DNA of 64,000 nt from Euonymus europaeus. Taxonomy: Eukaryota; Streptophyta; Magnoliopsida; Celastrales; Celastraceae. Below the pieces are notes generated by a model, which saw only the letters and a list, made by a program, of their open reading frames with translations, did not search any database and was not told the origin of the DNA. Positions 34,441 through 46,787 of the stretch are shown piece after piece (positions within the stretch are counted from its first letter, which is position 1; each line of letters starts with the position of its first letter). The translations under genes were made by a program, and so were the position numbers. The stretch spans positions 10,252,501 to 10,316,500 of the forward strand of contig OY756967.1 of assembly GCA_963580455.1 (NCBI GenBank), in the 5' to 3' direction.

Positions 34441-37400
34441 CATCGAAATAATCTTGGAAGCTTATACTCATAAAATTTGACATAGAAGAACAATAAAACG
34501 TGTACACCGAGCATCTTTGATGTTCCGAAATGGGTCAACTCTCTCTATGAAGGAGCTTTTAACTATTTTCTCCATTTGTCATAGAAACTTGGGATTTTGG
34601 CATCGAAATAATCTAGGAAGCTTATACTCATAAAATTTGACATAGATGAACAATAAAAAGTGTCAACCGAGCAACTTTGTTGTTCCGAAGTTGCTCAACT
34701 CTCTCTATGGAGGAGCTTTTGAAGGTTTTGTCCATTTATCATAGAAAGTTGTTGTTTTGGCATCGAAATAATCTTGGAAGCCTACACTCATAAAATTTGA
34801 CATAGATGAACATTAAAAAGTGACACCGAGCAACTTTGATAGTCCGAAGTTGGTCAACTCTCTCTATGGAGGAGCTTTTAACAGTTTTCTCCATTTGTCA
34901 TAGAAACTTGGGATTTTAGCATCGAAATAATCATGGAAGCTTATACTCATAAAATTTGACATAGAAGAACATTAAAAAGTGTACACTGAGCAACTTTGAT
35001 AGTCCGAAGTTGCTCAACTCTCTCTATGGAGGACCATTTAACGGTTTTGTCCATTTGTTATAGAAAGTTGGTCTTTTTTCATCGAAATAATCCACAAAGC
35101 TTATACTCATAAAATTTGACATAGAAGAACATTAAAAGGTGTACACCGAGCAACTTTGACAGTCCGACGTTGCGCAACTCTCTCTATGGAGGAGCTTTTA
35201 ACGGTTTTGTCCATTTGTCATAGAAAGTTGGTGTTTTTGCATCGAAATAATCTTGGAAGCTCATTTTCGTAAAATTTAACATAGAAGAACAATAAAAATT
35301 GTACACCGAGCAACTTTGATTGTCCGAAGTTGCTCAACTCTCTCTATGGAGGAGCTTTTAACGGGTTTGTCGATTTGTCATAGAAAGTTGTTGTTTTGGC
35401 ATCGAAATAATCTTTGAAGCTTATACTCATAAAATTTGACGTAGAAGAACAATAAAACGTGTACACCGAGCATCTTTGATGGTTCGAAATTGGTCAACTC
35501 TCTCTACGAAGGAGCTTTTAACAGTTTTCTACATTTGTCATAGAAACTTGGGATTTGGGCATCGAAATAATCTTGGAAGCTTATACTCATGAAATTTGAC
35601 ATAGAAGAACAATAAATGTACACTGAGCAACATTGATGTTCCGAAGTTGCTCAACTCTCTCTATGGAGGAGCTTTTGAATGTTTTTCCATTTTTCATAGA
35701 AAGTTGGTCTTTTGCCATCGAAATAATCTTGGAAGCTTACACTCATAAAATTTGACATAGATGAACATTAAAAAGTGTACACCGAGCAACTTTGATAGTC
35801 CGAAGTTGGTCAACTCTCTCTATGGAGGAGCTTTTAACAGTTTTCTCCATTTGTCATAGAAACTTGGGATTTTAGCATCGAAATAATCATGGAAGCTTAT
35901 ACTCATAAAATTTGACATAGAAGAACATTAAAAAGTGTACACTGAGCAACTTTGATAGTCTGAAGTTGCTCAACTCTCTCTATGGAGGACCATTTAACGG
36001 TTTTGTCCATTTGTTATAGAAAGTTGGTCTTTTTTCATCGAAATAATCCACAAAGCTTATACTCATAAAATTTGACATAGAAGAACATTAAAAGGTGTAC
36101 ACCGAGCAACTTTGACAGTCCGACGTTGCTCAACTCTCTCTATGGAGGAGCTTTTAACGGTTTTGTCCATTTGTCATAGAAAGTTGGTGTTTTTGCATCG
36201 AAATAATCTTGGAAGCTCATTTTCGTAAAATTTAACATAGAAGAACAATAAAAATTGTACACCGAGCAACTTTGATTGTCCGAAGTTGCTCAACTCTCTC
36301 TATGGAGGAGCTTTTAACGGGTTTGTCGATTTGTCATAGAAAGTTGTTGTTTTGGCATCGAAATAATCTTTGAAGCTTATACTCATAAAATTTGACATAG
36401 AAAAACAATAAAACGTGTACACCGAGCATCTTTGATGTTCCGAATGGGTCAACTCTCTCTATGAAGGAGCTTTTAACTATTTTCTCCATTTGTCATAGAA
36501 ACTTGGGATTTTGGCATCGAAATAATCTAGGAAGCTTATACTCATAAAATTTGACATAGATGAACAATAAAAAGTGTCAACCGAGCAACTTTGATGTTCC
36601 GAAGTTGCTCAACTCTCTCTATGGAGGAGCTTTTGAAGGTTTTGTCCATTTATCATAGAAAGTTATTGTTTTGGCATCGAAATAATCTTGGAAGCTTATA
36701 CTCATAAAATTTGACATAGATGAACATTAAAAAGTGACACCGAGCAACTTTGATAGTCCGAAGTTGGTCAACTCTCTCTATGGAGGAGCTTTTAACAGTT
36801 TTCCCCATTTGTCATAGAAACTTGGGATTTTAGCATCGAAATAATCATGGAAGATTATACTCATAAAATTTGACATAGAAGAACATTAAAAAGTGTACAC
36901 TGAGCAACTTTGATAGTCCGAAGTTGCTGAACTATCTCTATGGAGGACCATTTAACGGTTTTGTCCATTTGTTATAGAAAGTTGGTCTTTTTTCATCGAA
37001 ATAATCCACAAAGCTTATACTCATAAAATTTGACATAGAAGAACATTAAAAGGTGTACACCGAGCAACTTTGACAGTCCGACGTTGCTCAACTCTCTCTA
37101 TGGAGGAGCTTTTAACGGTTTTGTCCATTTGTCATAGAAAGTTGGTGTTTTTGCATCGAAATAATCTTGGAAGCTCATTTTCGTAAAATTTAACATAGAA
37201 GAACAATAAAAATTGTACACCGAGCAACTTTGATTGTCCGAAGTTGCTCAACTCTCTCTATGGAGGAGCTTTTAACGGGTTTGTCGATTTGTCATAGAAA
37301 GTTGCTGTTTTGGCATCGAAATAATCTTGGAAGCTTATACTCATAAAATTTGACATAGAAGAACAATAAAACGTGTACACCGAGCATCTTTGATGTTCTG

Positions 37401-37793
37401 AAATGGGTCAACTCTCTCTATGAAGGGGATTTGAACTGTTTTCTCCATTTGTCATAGAAACTTGGGATTTTGGCATCGAAATAATCTTGGAAGCTTATAC
37501 TCATAAAATTTGACATAGATGAACAATAAAAAGTGTCAAACGAGCAACTTTGATGTTCCGAAGTTGCTCAACTCTTTCTATGGAGGAGCTTTTGAAGGTT
37601 TTGTCCATTTATCATAGAAAGTTGTTGTTTTGGCATCGAAATAATCTTGGAAGCTTATACTCATAAAATTTGACATAGAAAAACAATAAAACGTGTACAC
37701 CGAGCATCTTTGATGGTCCGAAATTGGTAAACTCTCTCTATGGAGGAGCTTTTAACAGTTTTCTCAATTTGTCATAGAAAGTTGTTGTTTTGG
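34441..37793. repeat. 3,353-bp tandem duplication, unit B
   Basis: Second copy of unit A. The first difference after the right end of the repeat is GAAGAAC against GAAAAAC (34,488 and 37,841). Copies of related monomers elsewhere in the central array differ at several sites per monomer, so this pair stands out as very recent, or else as an assembly duplicate. The exchange junction lies in ordinary monomer sequence with no foreign DNA. Confidence 0.93.
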
Positions 37794-38649
37794 CATCGAA
37801 ATAATCTTGGAAGCTTATACTCATAAAATTTGACATAGAAAAACAATAAAACGTGTACACCGAGCATCTTTGATGGTCCGAAATTGGTCAACTCTCTCTA
37901 CGAAGGAGCTTTTAACAGTTTTCTACATTTGTCATAGAAACTTGAGATTTTGGCATCGAAATAATCTTGGAAGCTTATACTCATGAAATTTGACATAGAA
38001 GAACAATAAATGTACACCGAGCAACAATGATGTTCCGAAGTTGCTCAACTCTATCTATGGAGGAGCTTTTGAATGTTTTTCCATTTTTCATAGAAAGTTG
38101 GTCTTTTGCCATCGAAATAATCTTGGAAGCTTACACTCATAAAATTTGACATAGATGAACATTAAAAAGTGTACACCGAGCAACTTTGATAGTCCGAAGT
38201 TGGTCAACTCTCTCTATAGAGGAGCTTTTAACAGTTTTCTCCATTTGTCATAGAAACTTGGGATTTTGGCATCGAAATAATCTAGGAAGCTTATACTCAT
38301 GAAATTTGACATAGAAGAACAATAAAAAGTGTACACCGAGCAACATTGATGTTCCGAAGTTGCTCAACTCTCTCTATGGAGGAGCTTTTGAATGTTTTTC
38401 CATTTGTCATAGAAAGTTGGTCTTTTGCCATCGAAATAATCTTAAAAGCTTATACTCATAAAATTTGACATAGAAGAACATTAAAAAGTGTACACCGAGC
38501 AACTTTGTTGTTCCGAAGTTGCTCCACTCTCTCTATGGGGGAGCTTTTGAATGTTTTTTCATTTGTCATAGAAAGTTGGTCTTTTGCCATCGAAATAATC
38601 TTGGAAGCTTATACTCATAAAATTTGACATAGAAGAACATTAAAAAGTG

Positions 38650-39620
38650 TATACCGAGCAACTTTGTTGTTCCGAAGTTGCTCAACTCTCTCTATGGAGG
38701 AGCTTTTCAAGGTATTGTCCATTTGTCATAGAAAGTTGGTCTTTTGCCATCGAAATAATCTTGGAAGCTTATACTCATAAAATTTGACATAGACGAACAT
38801 TAAAAAGTGACACCGAGCAACTTTGATAGTCCGAAGTTGGTCAACTCTCTCTATGGAGGAGCTTTTAACAGTTTTCTCCCTTTGTCATAGAAACTTGGGA
38901 TTTTAGCATCGAAATAATCTTTGAAGCTTATACTCATAAAATTTGACATAGAAGAACATTAAAAAGTGTACACTGAGCAACTTTGATAGTCCGAAGTTGC
39001 TCAACTCTCTCTATGGAAGAGCTTTTAACGGTTTTGTCCATTTGTTATAGATAGTTGGTCTTTTTTCATCGAAATAAACCACAAAGCTTATACTCGTCAA
39101 ATTTGACATAGAAGAACATTAAAAGGTGTACACCGAGCAACTTTGACGGTCCGACGTTGCTCAATTCTCTCTATGGAGGAGCTTTTTACGGTTTTGTCCA
39201 TTTGTCATAGAAAGTTGGTGTTTTTGCATCGAAATAATCTTGGAAGCTCATTTTCATAAAATTTAACATAGAAGAACAATAAAAATTGTACACCGAGCAA
39301 CTTTGATTGTACGAAGTTGCTCAACTCTCTCTATGGAGGAGCTTTTAACGGGTTTGTCGATTTGTCATAGAAAGTTGCTGTTGTGGCATCGAAATAATCT
39401 TGGAAGCTTATACTCATAAAATTTGACATAGAAGAACAATAAAACTTGTACACCGAGCATCTTTGATGTTCCGAAATGGGTCAACTCTCTCTATGAAGGA
39501 GCTTTCAACTGTTTTCTCCATTTTTCATAGAAACTTGGGATTTTGGCATCGAAATAATCTAGGAAGCTTATACTCATAAAATTTGACATAGAAGAACAAT
39601 AAAAAGTGTCAACCGAGCAA
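38650..39620. repeat. Satellite block with TATAGATAGTTGG variant, first of four copies
   Basis: This run is marked by CTTTTCAAGGTATTGTCC, GTTTTCTCCCTTTG, TTATAGATAGTTGGTC, ATAAACCACAAAGC and ACTCGTCAAATTTG in fixed order. It recurs at about 44,080-45,050 (offset 5,430), at about 46,790-47,760 (offset 8,140) and, in shortened form, at about 49,030-49,500. The 8,140-bp pairing extends to about 40.6 kb / 48.8 kb with few differences, for example GTGTAAACC near 39,928 against GTGTACACC. Confidence 0.78.
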
Positions 39621-41160
39621 CTTTGATGTTCCGAAGTTGCTCAACTCTCTCTATGGAAGAGCTTTTGAAGATTTTGTCCATTTATCATAGAAAGTTGTTG
39701 TTTTGGCATCGAAATAATCTTGGAAGTTATACTCATAACATTTGACATAGAAAAACAATAAAACGTGTACAACGAGCATCTTTGATGGTCCGAAATTGGT
39801 AAACTCTCTCTATGGAGAAGTTTTTTACTGTTTTCTCCATTTGTCATAGAAACTTGGGATTTTGGCAACGAAATAATCTAGGAAGCTTATACTCATGAAA
39901 TTTGACATAGAAGAACAATAAAAAGTGTAAACCGAGCAACATTGATGTTCCGAAGTTGCTCAACTCTCTCTATGGAGGAGCTTTTGAATGTTTTTCCATT
40001 TGTCATAGAAAGTTGGTCTTTTGCCATCGAAATAATCTTGGAAGCTTATACTCATAAAATTTGACATAGAAGAACATTAAAAAGTGTACACCGAGTAACT
40101 TTGATGTTCCGAAGTTGCCCAACTCTCTCTATGGAGGAGCTTTTGAATGTTTTTCCATTTTCCATAGAAAGTTGGTCTTTTGCCATCGAAATAATCTTGG
40201 AAGCTTACACTCATAAAATTTGACATAGATGAACATTAAAAAGTGTACACCGAGCAACTTTGATAGTCCGAAGTTGGTCAACTCTCTCTATGGAGTAGCT
40301 TTTCAAGGTATTGTCCATTTATCACAGAAAGTTGGTCTTTTGTCATCAAAATAATCTTGCACGCTTATACTCATAAAATTTGACATAGATGAACATTAAA
40401 AATTGTACACCGAGCAACTTTGATAGTCCGAAGTTGGTCAACTCTTTCTATGGAGGAGCTTTTAACAGTTTTCTCCATTTGTCATAGAAACCTGGGATTT
40501 TGGCATCGAAATAATCTTGGAAGCTTATACTCATAAAATTTGACATAGAAGAACATTAAAAAGTGTACACGGAGCAACTTTGTTATTCCGAAGTTGCTCA
40601 ACTCTCTCTATGGAGGAGCTTTTAACAGTTTTCTCCATTTGTCATAGAAAGTTGGTCTTTCGCCATCGAAATAATCTTGGACGCTTATACTCATAAAATT
40701 TGACATAGATGAACTTTAAAAAGTGTACACCGAGCAGCTTTGATAGTCCGAAGTTGGTCAACTCTCTCTATGGAGGAGCTTTTAACAGTTTTCTCCATTT
40801 GTCATAGAAACTTGGGTTTTTCGGATCGAAATAATCTTGGAAGCTTATACTCTGAAAATTTGACATAGAAGAACAATAACAAGTGTACACCGAGCAACTT
40901 TGATGTTTCGAAGTTGCTCAACTCTCTCTATGAAGGAGCTTTTGAATGTTTTGTCCATTTTTCATAGAAAGTTGGTCTTTTGCCATCGAAATAATCTTGG
41001 AAGCTTATACTCATAAAATTTAACATAGAAGAACATTAAAAAGTGTACACCGAGCAACTTTGTTGTTCCGAAGTTGGTCAACTCTCTCTATGGAAGAGCT
41101 TTTCAAGGTTTTGTCCATTTGTCATAGAAAGTTTGTCTTTTGCCATCGAAATAATCTTGG

Positions 41161-44060
41161 AAGCTTATACTCATAAAATTTGACATAGAAGAACATTAAA
41201 AAGTGTACACTGAGCAACTTTGATAGTCCGAAGTTGCTCAACTCTCTCTATGGAGGACCAATTAACGGTTTTGTCCATTTGTTATAGAAAGTTGGTCTTT
41301 TTTCATCGAAATAATCCACAAAGCTTATACTCATAAAATTTGACATAGAAGAACATTAAAAGGTGTACACCGAGCAACTTTGACAGTCCGACGTTGCTCA
41401 ACTCTCTCTATGGAGGAGCTTTTAACGGTTTTGTCCATTTGTCATAGAAAGTTGGTGTTTTTGCATCGAAATAATCTTGGAAGCTCATTTTCGTAAAATT
41501 TAACATAGAAGAACAATAAAAATTGTACACCGAGCAACTTTGATTGTCCGAAGTTGGTCAACTCTCTCTATGGAGGAGCTTTTAACGGGTTTGTCGATTT
41601 ATCATAGAAAGTTGCTGTTTTGGCATCGAAATAATCTTGGAAGCTTATACTCATAAAATTTGACATAGAAGAACAATAAAACGTGTACACCGAGCATCTT
41701 TGATGTTCTGAAATGGGTCAACTCTCTCTATGAAGGGGATTTGAACTGTTTTCTCCATTTGTCATAGAAACTTGGGATTTTGGCAGCGAAATAATCTTGG
41801 AAGCTTATACTCATAAAATTTGACATAGATGAACAATAAAAAGTGTCAAACGAGCAACTTTGATGTTCCGAAGTTGCTCAACTCTTTTTATGGAGGAGCT
41901 TTTGAAGGTTTTGTCCATTTATCATAGAAAGTTGTTGTTTTGGCATCGAAATAATCTTGGAAGCTTATACTCATAAAATTTGACATAGAAAACAATAAAA
42001 CGTGTACACCGAGCATCTTTGATGGTCCGAAATTGGTAAACTCTCTCTATGGAGGAGCTTTTAACAGTTTTCTCAATTTGTCATAGAAAGTTGTTGTTTT
42101 GGCATCGAAATAATCTTGGAAGTTTATACTCATAAAATTTGACATAGAAAAACAATAAAACGTGTACACCGAGCATCTTTGATTGTTCGAAATTGGTCAA
42201 CTCTCTCTACGAAGGAGCTTTTAACAGTTTTCTACATTTGTCATAGAAACTTGGGATTTTGGCATCGAAATAATCTTGGAAGCTTATACTCATGAAATTT
42301 GACATAGAAGAACAATAAATGTACACTGAGCAACATTGATGTTCCGAAGTTGCTCAACTCTCTCTATAGAGGAGCTTTTGAATGTTTTTCCATTTTTCAT
42401 AGAAAGTTGGTCTTTTGCCATCGAAATAATCTTGGAAGCTTACACTCATAAAATTTGACATAGATGAACATTAAAAAGTGTACACCGAGCAACTTTGATA
42501 GTCCGAAGTTGGTCAACTCTCTCTATGGAGGAGCTTTTAACAGTTTTCTCCATTTGTCATAGAAACTTGGGATTTTAGCATCGAAATATTCATGGAAGCT
42601 TATACTCATAAAATTTGACATAGAAGAACATTAAAAAGTGTACACTGAGCAACTTTGATAGTCTGAAGTTGCTCAACTCTCTCTATGGAGGACCATTTAA
42701 CGGTTTTGTCCATTTGTTATAGAAAGTTGGTCTTTTTTCATCGAAATAATCCACAAAGCTTATACTCATAAAATTTGACATAGAAGAACATTAAAAGGTG
42801 TACACCGAGCAACTTTGACAGTCCGACGTTGCTCAACTCTCTCTATGGAGGAGCTTTTAACGGTTTTGTCCATTTGTCATAGAAAGTTGGTGTTTTTGCA
42901 TCGAAATAATCTTGGAAGCTCATTTTCGTAAAATTTAACATAGAAGAACAATAAAAATTGTACACCGAGCAACTTTGATTGTCCGAAGTTGCTCAACTCT
43001 CTCTATGGAGGAGCTTTTAACGGGTTTGTCGATTTGTCATAGAAAGTTGTTGTTTTGGCATCGAAATAATCTTTGAAGCTTATACTCATAAAATTTGACA
43101 TAGAAGAACAATAAAACGTGTACACCGAGCATCTTTGATGTTCCGAAATGGGTCAACTCTCTCTATGAAGGAGCTTTTAACTATTTTCTCCATTTGTCAT
43201 AGAAACTTGGGATTTTGGCATCGAAATAATCTAGGAAGCTTATACTCATAAAATTTGACATAGATGAACAATAAAAAGTGTCAACCGAGCAACTTTGATG
43301 TTCCGAAGTTGCTCAACTCTCTCTATGGAGGAGCTTTTGAAGGTTTTGTCCATTTATCATAAAAAGTTATTGTTTTGGCATCGAAATAATCTTGGAAGCT
43401 TATACTCATAAAATTTGACATAGATGAACATTAAAAAGTGACACCGAGCAACTTTGATAGTCCGAAGTTGGTCAACTCTCTCTATGGAGGAGCTTTTAAC
43501 AGTTTTCTCCATTTGTCATAGAAACTTGGGATTTTAGCATCGAAATAATCATGGAAGATTATACTCATAAAATTTGACATAGAAGAACATTAAAAAGTGT
43601 ACACTGAGCAACTTTGATAGTCCGAAGTTGCTGAACTCTCTCTATGGAGGACCATTTAACGGTTTTGTCCATTTGTTATAGAAAGTTGGTCTTTTTTCAT
43701 CGAAATAATCCACAAAGCTTATACAAATAAAATTTGACATAGAAGAACATTAAAAGGTGTACACCGAGCAACTTTGACAGTCCGACGTTGCTCAACTCTC
43801 TCTATGGAGGAGCTTTTAACGGTTTTGTCCATTTGTCATAGAAAGTTGGTGTTTTTGCATCGAAATAATCTTGGAAGCTCATTTTCGTAAAATTTAACAT
43901 AGAAGAACAATAAAAATTGTACACCGAGCAACTTTGATTGTCCGAAGTTGCTCAACTCTCTCTATGGAGGAGCTTTTAACGGGTTTGTCGATTTGTCATA
44001 GAAAGTTGCTGTTTTGGCATCGAAATAATCTTGGAAGCTTATACTCATAAAATTTGACAT
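41161..44060. repeat. Mosaic satellite segment related to 28.9-30.3 kb and 32.5-34.0 kb
   Basis: The first half, about 41,161-42,600, follows 28,880-30,300, including the private GGCAGCGAAATAATC variant (41,782 and 29,490, offset 12,292). The second half, about 42,600-44,060, follows 32,500-33,970, including AGTCTGAAGTTGC and CTGAACT. Blocks A/B-like and 28-30 kb-like are therefore spliced together here, as expected from unequal exchange between misaligned copies. Confidence 0.65.
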
Positions 44061-45513
44061 AGAAGAACAATAAAACGTGTACACCGAGCAACTTTGTTGT
44101 TCCGAAGTTGCTCAACTCTCTCTATGGAGGAGCTTTTCAAGGTATTGTCCATTTGTCATAGAAAGTTGGTCTTTTGCCATCGAAATAATCTTGGAAGCTT
44201 ACACTCATAAAATTTGACATAGACGAACATTAAAAAGTGACACCGAGCAACTTTGATAGTCCGAAGTTGGTCAACTCTCTCTATGGAGGAGCTTTTAACA
44301 GTTTTCTCCCTTTGTCATAGAAACTTGGGATTTTAGCATCGAAATAATCTTTGAAGCTTATACTCATAAAATTTGACATAGAAGAACATTAAAAAGTGTA
44401 CACTGAGCAACTTTGATAGTCCGAAGTTGCTCAACTCTCTCTATGGAAGAGCTTTTAACGGTTTTGTCCATTTGTTATAGATAGTTGGTCTTTTTTCATC
44501 GAAATAAACCACAAAGCTTATACTCGTCAAATTTGACATAGAAGAACATTAAAAGGTGTACACCGAGCAACTTTGACGGTCCGACGTTGCTCAATTCTCT
44601 CTATGGAGGAGCTTTTTACGGTTTTGTCCATTTGTCATAGAAAGTTGGTGTTTTTGCATCGAAATAATCTTGGAAGCTCATTTTCATAAAATTTAACATA
44701 GAAGAACAATAAAAATTGTACACCGAGCAACTTTGATTGTACGAAGTTGCTCAACTCTCTCTATGGAGGAGCTTTTAACGGGTTTGTCGATTTGTCATAG
44801 AAAGTTGCTGTTTTGGCATCGAAATAATCTTGGAAGCTTATACTCATAAAATTTGACATAGAAGAACAATAAAACTTGTACACCGAGCATCTTTGATGTT
44901 CCGAAATGGGTCAACTCTCTCTGTGAAGGAGCTTTCAACTGTTTTCTCCATTTGTCATAGAAACTTGGGATTTTGGCATCGAAATAATCTTGGAAGCTTA
45001 TACTCATAAAATTTGACATAGATGAACAATAAAAAGTGTCAACCGAGCAACTTTGATGTTCCGAAGTTGCTCAACTCTTTCTATGGAGGAGCTTTTGAAG
45101 GTTTTGTCCATTTATCATAGAAAGTTGTTGTTTTGGCATCGAAATAATCTTGGAAGCTTATACTCATAAAATTAGACATAGAAAAACAATAAAACGTGTA
45201 CACCGAGCATCTTTGATGGTCCGAAATTGGTAAACTCTCTCTATGGAGGAGCTTTTAACAGTTTTCTCAATTTGTCATAGAAAGTTGTTGTTTTGGCATC
45301 GAAATAATCTTGGAAGCTTATACTCATAAAATTTGACATAGAAAAACAATAAAACGTGTACACCGAGCATCTTTGATGGTCCGAAATTGGTCAACTCTCT
45401 CTACGAAGGAGCTTTTAACAGTTTTCTACATTTGTCATAGAAACTTGGGATTTTGGCATCGAAATAATCTTGGAAGCTTATACTCATGAAATTTGACATA
45501 GAAGAACAATAAA

Positions 45514-46787
45514 TGTACACCGAGCAACATTGATGTTCCGAAGTTGCTCAACTCTATCTATGGAGGAGCTTTTGAATGTTTTTCCATTTTTCATAGAAAG
45601 TTGGTCTTTTGCCATCGAAATAATCTTGGAAGCTTACACTCATAAAATTTGACATAGATGAACATTAAAAAGTGTACACCGAGCAACTTTGATAGTCCGA
45701 AGTTGGTCAACTCTCTCTATAGAGGAGCTTTTAACAGTTTTCTCCATTTGTCATAGAAACTTGGGATTTTGGCATCGAAATAATCTAGGAAGCTTATACT
45801 CATGAAATTTGACGTAGAAGAACAATAAAAAGTGTACACCGAGCAACATTGATGTTCCGAAGTTGCTCAACTCTCTCTATGGAGGAGCTTTTGAATGTTT
45901 TTCCATTTGTCATAGAAAGTTGGTCTTTTGCCATCGAAATAATCTTAAAAGCTTATACTCATAAAATTTGACATAGAAGAACATTAAAAAGTGTACACCG
46001 AGCAACTTTGTTGTTCCGAAGTTGCTCCACTCTCTCTATGGGGGAGCTTTTGAATGTTTTTTCATTTGTCATAGAAAGTTGGTCTTTTGCCATCGAAATA
46101 ATCTTGGAAGCTTATACTCATAAAATTTGACATAGAAGAACATTAAAAAGTGTACACCGAGCAACATTGATGTTCCGAAGTTGCTCAACTCTATCTATGG
46201 AGGAGCTTTTGAATGTTTTTCCATTTTTCATAGAAAGTTGGTCTTTTGCCATCGAAATAATCTTGGAAGCTTACACTCATAAAATTTGACATAGATGAAC
46301 ATTAAAAAGTGTACACCGAGCAACTTTGATAGTCCGAAGTTGGTCAACTCTCTCTATAGAGGAGCTTTTAACAGTTTTCTCCATTTGTCATAGAAACTTG
46401 GGATTTTGGCATCGAAATAATCTAGGAAGCTTATACTCATGAAATTTGACGTAGAAGAACAATAAAAAGTGTACACCGAGCAACATTGATGTTCCGAAGT
46501 TGCTCAACTCTCTCTATGGAGGAGCTTTTGAATGTTTTTCCATTTGTCATAGAAAGTTGGTCTTTTGCCATCGAAATAATCCTAAAAGCTTATACTCATA
46601 AAATTTGACATAGAAGAACATTAAAAAGTGTACACCGAGCAACTTTGTTGTTCCGAAGTTGCTCCACTCTCTCTATGGGGGAGCTTTTGAATGTTTTTTC
46701 ATTTGTCATAGAAAGTTGGTCTTTTGCCATCGAAATAATCTTGGAAGCTTATACTCATAAAATTTGACATAGAAGAACATTAAAAAG
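45514..46787. repeat. 637-bp tandem duplication (four monomers)
   Basis: 45,514-46,150 and 46,151-46,787 are direct repeats at offset 637, which is four monomers less 3 bp. Shared rare variants are CTCTATCTATGG, CTCTCTATAGAGGAG, TTTGACGTAGAAG, GCTCCACTCTCTC and ATGGGGGAGC. One difference is CTTAAAAGC against CCTAAAAGC near 45,943/46,580. The homologous stretch at 38,011-38,650 has a single copy, so the duplication is specific to this copy and accounts for the jump in offset from 7,503 to 8,140. Confidence 0.85.
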
